A stretch of DNA of 56,275 bases from Fulvivirga sp. GTDB taxonomy: Bacteria; Bacteroidota; Bacteroidia; Cytophagales; Cyclobacteriaceae. The stretch covers positions 1 to 56,275 of the forward strand of contig JANQLQ010000025.1 in NCBI GenBank assembly GCA_028280565.1, read 5' to 3'. A program made the position numbers and the translations under genes. Below are positions 40,716-50,138 of this stretch, in pieces. Below the pieces are notes generated by a model. That model had not been told where the DNA came from, ran no database searches, and saw nothing but the letters and a program-made list of their open reading frames with translations. Numbering within the stretch: position 1 is the first letter of the stretch; every line of letters begins with the position of its first letter.

Positions 40716-43637
40716 CTAAAAATTCAAGATGTACTCCGCCAAATTCACCGATCGATCTAGGCCTAGTTTTTTGCGCAGCCGGTAGCGGGCTATTTCCACG
40801 CCGCGAATGGTAATATTGAGCAATTGAGCTATTTCTTTCGTAGATAGGTTCATGCGCAGGTAGGCGCAGAGTTTTAGATCTTGCGGGCTTAATTGGGGAA
40901 ACTCATGCCTGAGCCTGCGTGAGAAATCGCCATGGACTTCATCAAAGTATTGCATAAAGTGCTCCCATTCATCATCTCGCCCCATGTTAAAATCGATCTT
41001 CTTGATAATGCGGTTCAATTCGTTCGATGTCTTGCCCCGGTTATTCTCTTTGGTGAAGCTTAGCAAGCTATCTTTAATATCGGTGAGGAGCTTATTTTTG
41101 TTGATGAGGTTCATGGTGGTCGTGGCCAATTCCTTATTCTTATGATTGATCTCGCTAGCCATCTTTTCCGTCTGCAGTTTTACGATCTCTTGTTGCGATT
41201 TTTTTGATACCTGCTCAAGTTCGTTATCCTTTTGTATCAATTGGCGATTTTGCGAAATGGTCATTATTCTCTTTTCCTTTTGATACAGCACCCTTTGTAC
41301 CTGGATAATGAGCCCTATGGCCAGTAGGCTTACGGCCAGGTAAAGCAGGTAGGCCCAATTTGAACGGTACCAAGGGGGTAAAATTGTAAAATGATAAGCC
41401 GCTACGGGACTTTCCGTTCCGTAGATATTCCGGGACATTACCTGGAAGGTATAGTCACCTTCGCGAAGATTGGTATATTCTTTTTCTGCTTTGGCATTCC
41501 ACCCTGACCATTGTGTTTCAAAAGGCTCCAGCTTGATCCTATATTGGATCTTCGAGGGAGAGTCAAAAAACAGGGCGGCATATTGAAAGCTGAGCGAGTT
41601 AGCTTGGTAGGGTAACGTTACGTCCTGGTTTGTATCCTGGTAATCGATGACAGATTCGTTATTGGTAAAACTTCCTCCAAAAATGACGGAATCACCATTC
41701 GCGGTGAGCATCACTTTTCGTAATACCACGTTGAAGCCTTGATCATACTGCCGGGCTTTTTGGGGATTGTAATGGATAAATCCTTCTTTGGCCCCGAAGA
41801 GTACGTTTTCATGGTCTAAAGCCGAGATATTCTCCAGGTCATCATTAAGCAAGGAATGGATCTTATTAAAATGCCTGTTTTCTAATTTGTATTCATTGAA
41901 GGTGCCTTTCTTTAAGATCCCCGTGTAGCGGTTGGTAGAGAGGTAAATATTGCCAAAGGCGTCTTCTTCCATTTCCCGTACATGCACATCCTCTCCCAGC
42001 ACTTTTGAAAATACAGGATCTAAGACAAATTGCCGGTCTCCCTGCTTAAACCGGTACACTCCCCGTTCCGAAGCAAAGACCAATTGGTTATTGGCCCGGA
42101 ACACGTTGATCAGGATGTTAGAAGGAAAACCATTGTCTTTATTGAAAAAATCGATGGTTTCAAATCGATCTAGCTCCTGTGATAATTGAAGCCTGAAAAC
42201 GCCTTTGTACCCATGACTCATCCAAATACTGCCGTCCGTCCCTTCTTCAAATACACGGGAAGACTCGGAGAAACCGTCTAGGTCATACTGGAAAAGGACT
42301 TGGTCCTTGTTGTGCTGTACCAGTGAAAAACCGCTGTAAGTGCCTGTAAGCAGTTTCCCAGGGTGGTTGGGAACCTGTTTAAACTGCCAAACCCCCGAAT
42401 GAAGCTGCTCCAGTTTTTTTGCCAACCCGTTGTCCAGCACATAGGCGCCTTCGTGATGCCCGATGTGCAACCGGTCATAGAACTCGGTGATACTGTATAC
42501 CTGCCCGGCAGTGTTGGGCACTAATTCAAATTTCCTGGCTACATAGCCGGTACCTTCTACTCCCGGACAGGCAAATAGCCCGTTATTTGTACCTAGGTAC
42601 AAGGTGTTATCCTTAATATAACTAGCGTATCCTGTGCCTTGCACTCCTAGCCGTTCGTTGATCAATGTGAAGGGTGAGGACAGTTCGATTTTGGCGAGGC
42701 CGTTGTTCAGTCCAAGCCAAATGTTGCGCTCTCTATCTTGGAATATAGACAGCACTGTACGATTATTGATCCCCTTTCCTTTACTGAAATGTTGCAAGGA
42801 GCTACCGTCCATTTGTGTGATATACAGCCCATCATTGGCAGTACCGATCAGCAAGGTGCCATCGGCCAGTCGATATAGACTACTGATGGAGGCATTCTTT
42901 AAAATGTCACTGATGGAAAGCGACCAAGGTTTAAAACTACTCCCATCGTAGAGATAAAGCCCATGGTTTACCGTGGCCACGAGCAAGGTGGTCCTGTTAA
43001 AAGGAATGAGGTCTGCGATCCTGTGGTCGGCTAAAAACTCACTACCGTTGATGATGTCAAACCGGCCGTTTTGTAAGGTGGCCAGTCCCTTCCCGGCAAA
43101 TTGTGAGTACAACGTGCCGTTACATAGAAATGTGAATTCTAAAGGAACAGAGGGAGATACGATTTGTACCTGTTCCCCATCGTACCGATAGATATTTCGG
43201 AATGAGCAAAAGTATACTTCGTTGTTGATGATAAACGTACGCCAGATCTCATCGAAATTACGTTCGGTAGGCGGTAAAAGTGTAACAAGGGAATGATACA
43301 CCAGTGTCCCTACCGCGTTGGGATAGAAAAACCCGAACTCATTTTGTGCTCCTACATAAATATGCCCTTGTGTGCCAATAGCTACAGACCTTACCTTGGT
43401 GCCATTAGAAACTCCATACACTTTCCATCGTGTTCCGTCAAATTCCAGCAACCCATAGTTATTGGCAATGTAGAGGATACCGTTACGGTCTTGTGTGATC
43501 CCCCAGTTTTGAATTCCGGCGCCATAGTCGGCGGTCGTGTAATTGGTAATGAATGGAAAGCCCGAAAAGTCATGGGACCCTTTGGCTCCTAAAGCAAATA
43601 GCACGTGTAAGCATAGTGTCAAGTAAAGATTTTTCAT
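40716..43637 (-). CDS. Membrane-bound propeller/Y_Y_Y/LuxR-type regulator of the glucan locus
   Basis: 973 residues. Signal peptide (to about residue 20), then a large periplasmic part of repeated two-component-propeller blades (about 30-680; for example NIWLGLNNGLAKIELSS), a Y_Y_Y domain (about 690-755), one membrane helix (761-781), a coiled coil (about 785-850) and a LuxR-type HTH (910-973; LSTKEIAQLLNITIRGVEIARY). There is no histidine-kinase or receiver domain, unlike hybrid two-component sensors, so signal passes directly to a membrane-tethered DNA-binding domain. It is divergent from the SusC gene and most probably controls it in response to beta-glucan oligosaccharides. Confidence 0.88.
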   Translation of the reverse strand: MKNLYLTLCLHVLFALGAKGSHDFSGFPFITNYTTADYGAGIQNWGITQDRNGILYIANNYGLLEFDGTRWKVYGVSNGTKVRSVAIGTQGHIYVGAQNEFGFFYPNAVGTLVYHSLVTLLPPTERNFDEIWRTFIINNEVYFCSFRNIYRYDGEQVQIVSPSVPLEFTFLCNGTLYSQFAGKGLATLQNGRFDIINGSEFLADHRIADLIPFNRTTLLVATVNHGLYLYDGSSFKPWSLSISDILKNASISSLYRLADGTLLIGTANDGLYITQMDGSSLQHFSKGKGINNRTVLSIFQDRERNIWLGLNNGLAKIELSSPFTLINERLGVQGTGYASYIKDNTLYLGTNNGLFACPGVEGTGYVARKFELVPNTAGQVYSITEFYDRLHIGHHEGAYVLDNGLAKKLEQLHSGVWQFKQVPNHPGKLLTGTYSGFSLVQHNKDQVLFQYDLDGFSESSRVFEEGTDGSIWMSHGYKGVFRLQLSQELDRFETIDFFNKDNGFPSNILINVFRANNQLVFASERGVYRFKQGDRQFVLDPVFSKVLGEDVHVREMEEDAFGNIYLSTNRYTGILKKGTFNEYKLENRHFNKIHSLLNDDLENISALDHENVLFGAKEGFIHYNPQKARQYDQGFNVVLRKVMLTANGDSVIFGGSFTNNESVIDYQDTNQDVTLPYQANSLSFQYAALFFDSPSKIQYRIKLEPFETQWSGWNAKAEKEYTNLREGDYTFQVMSRNIYGTESPVAAYHFTILPPWYRSNWAYLLYLAVSLLAIGLIIQVQRVLYQKEKRIMTISQNRQLIQKDNELEQVSKKSQQEIVKLQTEKMASEINHKNKELATTTMNLINKNKLLTDIKDSLLSFTKENNRGKTSNELNRIIKKIDFNMGRDDEWEHFMQYFDEVHGDFSRRLRHEFPQLSPQDLKLCAYLRMNLSTKEIAQLLNITIRGVEIARYRLRKKLGLDRSVNLAEYILNF

Positions 43638-43743
43638 ACTTCTTGCTGATGAATTGCCCGGAGGCTAACCCGAAAATATTCTACAAGCTGCTCCCGGGTT
43701 TCATTTCGAGTTAAACTACCCGTTCCCAATTTTTGAAAGATAA

Positions 43744-43753
43744 CAAACGTTTG
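43744..43753. promoter_or_regulatory. Palindrome in the regulator-susC gap
   Basis: CAAACGTTTG, a perfect 10-bp palindrome about 107 bp upstream of the regulator start and 250 bp upstream of susC. Could be an operator; short enough to be chance. Confidence 0.3.
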
Positions 43754-43885
43754 CGGATTGGCAGGCAAGTAGTTTGAGAAATTCGTGAATTACAGTGAGA
43801 AAAACAGAAGAAAATAAAAATCTGTCATTAGAAGAAGTAAAGAGCAATTTATACCTCTTTTGATGTAATATAAATGTATACCTAA

Positions 43886-43897
43886 ATCACTGGTGAT
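43886..43897. promoter_or_regulatory. Palindrome upstream of susC
   Basis: ATCAC-TG-GTGAT, perfect 5-bp arms, about 105 bp before the susC start and within an AT-rich segment. Candidate site for the divergent LuxR-type regulator. The rest of 43638-44001 holds no gene and no exact TAnnTTTG for susC. Confidence 0.35.
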
Positions 43898-44001
43898 GTA
43901 ATCTTGTAGTAGTATGCTTTAGAAGGTTTCACAACTATAAATGCCACATTTAGACCTTGTTATCACTTTTCAATCGTTTTCGGACATTTTACAGATCATA
44001 T

Positions 44002-47000
44002 ATGATGAGGTACAGGTTTTACAAAGGATTATTAGGCATCCTTTTAGTAAGCACAGGGCTCTCCTATGGGCAGGGCGTAAGTGTTACGGGAAGGGTCACC
44101 GACATTAACGGTGACGGTATGCCCGGGGTAAGTGTGCTGGTCAAAGGCACAAACAACGGCACGGTTACGGACTTCGATGGTAACTATGCGCTGTCCAATT
44201 TGACGGCTGCGGACGTCATTTCGTTTTCGTTCATTGGGTTTTCATCGCAGGAGGTTTCAGTAGGTACCCAAGCGGTGATCAACATCGTATTAGAAGAAGA
44301 TGTTCTTTCTTTGAGCGAGATCGTAGTGATCGGTTATGGTACCACTACAGAGAAAGAGCTTACCGCCTCCGTAGGTTCCATAAAGAGTGAGGATATCACT
44401 CGTCTCAATCCTCCTAGGATAGAGAATGCCTTGCAAGGGCAGGTTGCCGGTGTCCAGGTAAGCTCTGGGACAGGATCGCCGGGTGGGCGACAGAATATTC
44501 GTATCCGTGGAGTGAACAGTAACGGGGACAACCGCCCGCTGATCATCGTGGACGGTATTCGCTATGGAGATGATCTAAACACCATCGACCCGAATAACAT
44601 CGCGGATATTACCGTATTAAAAGACGCCAGCGCGGCGATTTACGGGGTGCTAGGAGCTAACGGGGTGATCATCGTGACTACGAAATCGGGAGAAGGGCTT
44701 TCTAAGCCTGAGCTGACGTTTAGCGGGTTCTATGGCATCCAGGAAACAGAGCGCACCATTGGCTTACTCAACGCCACGGAATATGCTATATTGACCAACG
44801 AGGCTTTTGTAGCCGGTGGCCAAGAGCCGATCTTCACGGATATCGCCTCGCTGGGCGAAGGCACCGACTGGCAAGATGAAGTTTTCCAAACGGCTCCTAT
44901 ACAGAACTACTCTTTAAATTATCGTGGAAGTACTGAAAAATCCACTTACTCTATCGGGGCTTCTTATTTCAGCCAAGAGGGTATTGTTGGGGGAGATAAG
45001 TCTGCCTTTGACCGGGTTAACGTTAACCTGAATTCCACGAGGGAGCTTGTCGAGCGATTACGACTTACCACCAATTTAAATTATATCAATGTAAACCGGG
45101 CTACCTTACCGGAAAACAACCTTGGTTCGGTACTTTTTAATGCGATAAATATCGCGCCGACAGATCCTGTACGTGACGCAAACGGAGAATTTACCCAGGC
45201 GGATAACCTGGGGATAGAGATCATCAACCCGCTAGCGCAAATTGAAAATACATTCAACGATACCCGGAACAACCGGTTGTCCGGCCTGCTGGGATTGAAT
45301 TATGAGATCATGGAAGGACTTACGGTGGAGTCCAGCTTTAATTTCAACTATGCCGACGTGTTTTTCAAAAGCTTTGACCCTGAAATTTCTTTCGGGGTGG
45401 ATAAAGTTTTTAACAACGAGATCAGCCGCGTGACCGAACGCCGGGAAAACTTTGTTTCTTATAATGTTGATAACTTGATCAACTACAGCCGGACTTTTGG
45501 AGAGTACCATAGGTTTAAATTCACGCTCGGGAATTCGATCTTCAGGAACCTCGGGGAGTCGTTGACCGCCAGGGGGCTGAACATTCCAAATAATTCGATT
45601 GATTTTGCCGATATCAGCCAAGCCGATGAGTTTGATCCCAATGGCGCCAGTGAATCCTTTGAATTTGATAATCGCCAGCTGTCTTATTTCGGTAGGGTAG
45701 AATATAGTTACCAAGGCCGTTACTTATTTTCAGGGCTGATCCGGCGTGATGGCACCAGTATTTTTGCGCCGGGAAACCAGGTAGGGCATTTCTACTCCCT
45801 GTCCGGCGGATGGGTATTTTCAGATGAATCATTTTTCCCAACTTCAGAGATCTTCAATTTTGGTAAACTAAGGGCCAGCTATGGAGTGCTTGGGAATGAC
45901 CGGGTACAGCAATTTGGCTTTATCTCATTGCTTAATGGAGAAGGAGAAGCGGTTTTCGATGGGGGGGATATTGTACAGGGAGAAGCGATAGGCAGGTTGC
46001 CCAATCCTGAACTTCAATGGGAAAGAACGGAGCAGTTTAATGTTGGGGTCGATCTTGGGTTTTTTGATGATCGTATTTCGATCGTAGCCGACTATTACAT
46101 AAAAACAACCGACGATCTCTTGATCCCGCGGGCCCCCGCTTCGGGTTTGACAGGGGTAGGAGGACCCGGGGGGATCGGTCCCAGTATCAATGCTGGGCAA
46201 GTGAGGAATGAAGGTGTTGAGTTTTCCATAACGTACAGTGACGAAATCGCGAAAGATCTTAGGCTAAATGTAAACTTTAACTATGCCCACAACCACAACG
46301 AAACACTACGTGTAAACAATGAGGATGTGCCTGTTTTTGAGGGTGGCTTCAACGTAGTGGGAACCAATGATATCTCCAGGTTCCAGCGGGGACTGCCTGT
46401 AGGAGCCTATTGGGGATTAAGAACCGATGGCATTTTTCAAACGGCAGAAGAAGTAGCCGCCAGTGCACAGGCCGAAACGGCCCAACCCGGTGACCTAAGG
46501 TTTGTAGATGTTAATGACGATGGAGAAATTACCTTGGAAGATCGTGATTTTATCGGTAGCCCGGTTCCTGAAAACATATTTGGATTCAGCTTAGGCTTGA
46601 ACTATAAAAACTTTGACTTGTCTACGCTCTGGGAAGGGCAGACGGGGCATCAACTCGTCCGTAACTACGAGCGTAACATTCCGCGCGGTAATCGTCGCGA
46701 CGATGCGATCAACCGCTGGACAGGACCGGGTACTAGCAACTCTTTTCCCAGGCTCACCACGGGAGCTACGGATAACAACCTCTTTTCCGACTTTTTTGTA
46801 GAAGATGGGGACTACTTAAGGATCAGGAACATCCAATTAGGCTATACCTTACCTGCCAAAGTTGCTGAAAAAATAAAGGCCAGCAGGGTCCGCTTTTATG
46901 CGACGGTGAACAATGTTTTCACCTTTACCGATTACGAGGGGTTTGACCCTTCAGCGAATAGGGGTTTTGATGATACTAGCCAGTTTGGATCCGCGCTGAA

Positions 47001-47070
47001 CGGCACGAATGATCAAGGGTTTTACCCCCTTGCAAGAACCTACATGCTTGGTTTTAACCTGACCTTTTAA
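44002..47070 (+). CDS. SusC-family TonB-dependent oligosaccharide transporter
   Basis: 1022 residues from ATG 44002; an upstream TTG (43957) would add residues before the signal peptide. Signal peptide ends at about SYGQ. A carboxypeptidase-D-like domain follows (VTGRVTDINGDGMPGVSVLV), then a plug domain (SEIVVIGYGT ... RIRGVNS ... NGVIIVTTKSG) and a 22-strand barrel ending FNLTF. It imports oligosaccharides through the outer membrane using TonB energy. The stop overlaps the susD start (TAATG). The neighbours (two GH16) point to beta-1,3-glucan. Confidence 0.93.
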   Translation: MMRYRFYKGLLGILLVSTGLSYGQGVSVTGRVTDINGDGMPGVSVLVKGTNNGTVTDFDGNYALSNLTAADVISFSFIGFSSQEVSVGTQAVINIVLEEDVLSLSEIVVIGYGTTTEKELTASVGSIKSEDITRLNPPRIENALQGQVAGVQVSSGTGSPGGRQNIRIRGVNSNGDNRPLIIVDGIRYGDDLNTIDPNNIADITVLKDASAAIYGVLGANGVIIVTTKSGEGLSKPELTFSGFYGIQETERTIGLLNATEYAILTNEAFVAGGQEPIFTDIASLGEGTDWQDEVFQTAPIQNYSLNYRGSTEKSTYSIGASYFSQEGIVGGDKSAFDRVNVNLNSTRELVERLRLTTNLNYINVNRATLPENNLGSVLFNAINIAPTDPVRDANGEFTQADNLGIEIINPLAQIENTFNDTRNNRLSGLLGLNYEIMEGLTVESSFNFNYADVFFKSFDPEISFGVDKVFNNEISRVTERRENFVSYNVDNLINYSRTFGEYHRFKFTLGNSIFRNLGESLTARGLNIPNNSIDFADISQADEFDPNGASESFEFDNRQLSYFGRVEYSYQGRYLFSGLIRRDGTSIFAPGNQVGHFYSLSGGWVFSDESFFPTSEIFNFGKLRASYGVLGNDRVQQFGFISLLNGEGEAVFDGGDIVQGEAIGRLPNPELQWERTEQFNVGVDLGFFDDRISIVADYYIKTTDDLLIPRAPASGLTGVGGPGGIGPSINAGQVRNEGVEFSITYSDEIAKDLRLNVNFNYAHNHNETLRVNNEDVPVFEGGFNVVGTNDISRFQRGLPVGAYWGLRTDGIFQTAEEVAASAQAETAQPGDLRFVDVNDDGEITLEDRDFIGSPVPENIFGFSLGLNYKNFDLSTLWEGQTGHQLVRNYERNIPRGNRRDDAINRWTGPGTSNSFPRLTTGATDNNLFSDFFVEDGDYLRIRNIQLGYTLPAKVAEKIKASRVRFYATVNNVFTFTDYEGFDPSANRGFDDTSQFGSALNGTNDQGFYPLARTYMLGFNLTF

Positions 47071-48560
47071 TGAAGATTATCATGAAAAGACTAAAAACAG
47101 TACTATTGATCCTCCCGGCTTTATTATTAGCCATGAGTTGTGAAGATGAATTTCTAGATGCTCCTCCAGAATTTGAGATCAATTCTGAGAACTTTTTCAA
47201 CTCGGAAGAAGATTATGATCGAGCCTTGGTAGCTACCTACGATTTGTTAGCTGCGGTGGGGTATTTGACGACCATCACGGGAGAGATCGCTTCTGATAAT
47301 TCTGAGGCCGGCGGAGAGAGCGCCATTGATGTGATCGGGTGGCAAGAGATCAACTTAATGGATCATACACCGGATAATGAACAGCTCCGAAGTATTTGGA
47401 ACTGGAATTATGCCGGTATCAATCGCGCGAATTACATCTTCGAGTTCAGGGATAAAACCGACTTCGATGGCCGTGTCCAGGTCCTGGCGGAAACGTCATT
47501 CTTGAGAGCATTTTACTATTTCCAATTGGTCAAGTGGTTTGGCGATGTGCCTATGCCCATCGATCAGCGTGTGTTGTTTGGGGAGTCTTCCTCTTACCCC
47601 CGGGTACCGATTGCCGAAGTATATGCTCAAATTGAAACGGATTTGACTTTCGCAGTTGAAAATTTACCCGAAGTACAGGCCCAGTTAGGAAGGGCTACCC
47701 GCGGAGCGGCCTTGGCATTGTTAGGTAAAGTACACCTATACCAGGGAGAGTTTACCGAAGCGGCAGAAAACCTGCAAGCGGTGATCAATTCGGGGCAGTA
47801 TGCTCTCTTTGACGACTACAGTACGTTATTTTTAAACGATAATGAGAATAGCATAGAATCCGTGTTCGAGATCCAGTACACCAGTGTGCAGGGCGCAGGG
47901 TTCGATTGCCTCCAGTGTAGTGAAGGGAACGTCATGGTCGGATTCAACGGGATCCGGGGATACGATGGACCGATCTACCAGAGTGGTTTTAGCTTTAATG
48001 TTCCTGTACAGGAATTAGTGGATGTGTTTGAAGACGGTGATCTTCGTTTTAGACCCACTATTTTGGACATCGACCAGTTCATCAGTGAGCAGCCTAACCC
48101 TAGCGAGATCACGTTTGTCGAAGGCTTTGACCATACCGGGTATTTTCAAAACAAATACCTGCCCCGGCTGGGTGAGTCGGAGATGCAGGATGTGAACCTG
48201 ACCAACCGGACAAACATACGCCACATCCGCTTTTCGGACGTGTTATTGATGGCCGCCGAGGCGCTCAACCGCGGCCAAATTAACGATGGCCAGGCGTTGG
48301 ACTACTTGAACCGGGTACGAGATCGGGCAGGATTAGGCGAACTTAATGTTTCCGGGAATGCGCTGACTAACGCGATCTACCAAGAAAGAAGGGTAGAATT
48401 GGCAGGTGAAGGCCACCGGTTCTTTGACTTAGTCCGGACTGGCCGTGCGGCAGACGAGATCGAAGGATTTGTGACTGGCAAGCACGAAGTATTCCCGATC
48501 CCTTTGATAGAGATCGAGCTGGCCGGAAGTGTATGGCCCCAAAATGATAATTATAATTAA
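47070..48560 (+). CDS. SusD-family surface glycan-binding lipoprotein
   Basis: 496 residues. Lipobox LAMSC followed by acidic EDEFLD, the usual SusD start. The TPR-like helical body and RagB/SusD C-terminal domain are visible: RGAALALLGKVHLYQG, MAAEALNRG, YQERRVELAGEGHRFFDLVR and a C-terminal VFPIPLIEIE. It sits on the SusC barrel as a lid and captures glycan. The ATG overlaps the SusC stop, so expression is coupled. Confidence 0.93.
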   Translation: MKIIMKRLKTVLLILPALLLAMSCEDEFLDAPPEFEINSENFFNSEEDYDRALVATYDLLAAVGYLTTITGEIASDNSEAGGESAIDVIGWQEINLMDHTPDNEQLRSIWNWNYAGINRANYIFEFRDKTDFDGRVQVLAETSFLRAFYYFQLVKWFGDVPMPIDQRVLFGESSSYPRVPIAEVYAQIETDLTFAVENLPEVQAQLGRATRGAALALLGKVHLYQGEFTEAAENLQAVINSGQYALFDDYSTLFLNDNENSIESVFEIQYTSVQGAGFDCLQCSEGNVMVGFNGIRGYDGPIYQSGFSFNVPVQELVDVFEDGDLRFRPTILDIDQFISEQPNPSEITFVEGFDHTGYFQNKYLPRLGESEMQDVNLTNRTNIRHIRFSDVLLMAAEALNRGQINDGQALDYLNRVRDRAGLGELNVSGNALTNAIYQERRVELAGEGHRFFDLVRTGRAADEIEGFVTGKHEVFPIPLIEIELAGSVWPQNDNYN

Positions 48561-48571
48561 AGAAAAAAGTG

Positions 48572-50137
48572 ATGAAGATATATCGAATACCAAGCCTTTT
48601 TCTTTCCTTCTTTTTGATCTTTTTCACGGGTTGTGAAGATGATGATTTCACAGCGGTGGATCTGCCCTCTGAAGTGGGAGATATTCAATTGAACCTTTCT
48701 ATCTCGAATGATGATAGCGGGGATGTGACGGCCAGCGCCACGGGAGCAGGGTTTATCGCCTTTAACTTCCTTTTTGGCGAGGTGGAGGGTGAAGAACCTA
48801 CCTTGGTGACGGCCGGACGTGATGTTACCTACACATACCCGGAAGGTACTTTTACCATGACAGTGACGGGAATATCACCTGCCGGGATTACTGAAGTGGT
48901 AACCACGCAAGAAATTGTAGTATCATTTACTCCGCCGACTAATTTGACCACAGATATTCAAATTGACGACCGGAATGTGACCGTCATTCCATCTGCGGAT
49001 GATGCCACGAGCTTTGAAGTTTTTTTCGGGGATGTGGAAAATGAAGAACCTAGGATGATCATGGCAGGGGGGCAGGCTGAACATGTCTACCAAGTTGATA
49101 GTACGTTTGTGATCAGGACCATCGCAAGAAGTGCCTCTGTCAATACCCTTGAAAGGACAGATACCGTTACGGTAAGACTAACCGAAACCTTGCGAGTACC
49201 CGTAGACTTTGAGTCTGAGGCCACTGGCCTTCAATTTGTGGCTTTTGGCGGAGCATCATCAGTAGTGGTAGATAACCCAGTGTCGGGTGGTGTGAATACA
49301 TCATCACGTGTGGCTTTTGGCAATAAATCGAGTGGTGCAGAGACCTTTGCCGGGTCATTCTTTGAATTGGATGAACCCATAAACTTTTCATTGGGAGGGC
49401 GGATCAGTTTGGATTTTTATTCTCCGAATGTAGATGCCGTAGTAAAACTTAGGCTTGAACCAGCAGGCGGTAGTGAATCACTAGGTATCGAGGTAGACGC
49501 GCGAACAACGGTGGCCGACGAATGGGAAACATTGGTATATGATTTCAGGGGATTTGATCTCAACGCAGTGCCTTTCGTACGGGTAGTGGTGTTTTTCGAT
49601 TTCGGAAATGTGGGAGATAACACGGATTACTTTTTCGATAACATCCGACAAATTGAGAACGAAGCCGTGGCTATGTTGCCGGAAGGTTTCGAAGCAGCCG
49701 AAGAAGGTTTTGAGTTGCTAGTATTTGGTGGGGCTGCAAATCCGTCCGTTGTTCCCAACCCTGCTTCGTCCGGTATTAATACAAGTGCAAATGTAGTGTC
49801 CGTGTTAAAGGCAGATAATTCAGAAACGTTTGCCGGTATCGTGGTAAGATTCCCAGAAAGTGTGGATTTCTCAGCGCAGCAGAGAGTACAAGTGGATGTT
49901 CTTTCGCCCAAAAGCGGTGTCACAATTTCATTACGCGCCCAGGACGAAGCCGATTTTAATGTTGGCTTGACAGGTGACGTTACCAATACAGTAGTCAACG
50001 AATGGGAGACACTAACGTTTGATCTATCTGGGATAGACCCCTCCCTCAATTTGAACGAAATCGTGCTCTTTTTTGATAACGGTGTGCAGGGAGATGGCTC
50101 CACTTACTTTTTTGATAATATTCGATTGATTAATTAA
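48572..50137 (+). CDS. Surface glycan-binding lipoprotein with two PKD-like and two duplicated CBM-like domains
   Basis: 521 residues; ATG 48572 is used (a GTG one codon earlier is also in frame). Lipobox FFTGC followed by EDDD. Two PKD-like domains (about 30-115 and 118-205) are followed by two ~155-residue jelly-roll domains (about 210-365, 370-521) that share FGGA, NP.SSG.NTS, ETFAG, NEWETL and YFFDNIR motifs, an internal duplication. It holds the place of SusE/SusF-type binding proteins and of laminarin-binding proteins of marine Bacteroidota. It should present beta-glucan to SusCD at the cell surface; no catalytic residues are evident. Confidence 0.8.
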   Translation: MKIYRIPSLFLSFFLIFFTGCEDDDFTAVDLPSEVGDIQLNLSISNDDSGDVTASATGAGFIAFNFLFGEVEGEEPTLVTAGRDVTYTYPEGTFTMTVTGISPAGITEVVTTQEIVVSFTPPTNLTTDIQIDDRNVTVIPSADDATSFEVFFGDVENEEPRMIMAGGQAEHVYQVDSTFVIRTIARSASVNTLERTDTVTVRLTETLRVPVDFESEATGLQFVAFGGASSVVVDNPVSGGVNTSSRVAFGNKSSGAETFAGSFFELDEPINFSLGGRISLDFYSPNVDAVVKLRLEPAGGSESLGIEVDARTTVADEWETLVYDFRGFDLNAVPFVRVVVFFDFGNVGDNTDYFFDNIRQIENEAVAMLPEGFEAAEEGFELLVFGGAANPSVVPNPASSGINTSANVVSVLKADNSETFAGIVVRFPESVDFSAQQRVQVDVLSPKSGVTISLRAQDEADFNVGLTGDVTNTVVNEWETLTFDLSGIDPSLNLNEIVLFFDNGVQGDGSTYFFDNIRLIN

Positions 50138-50138
50138 A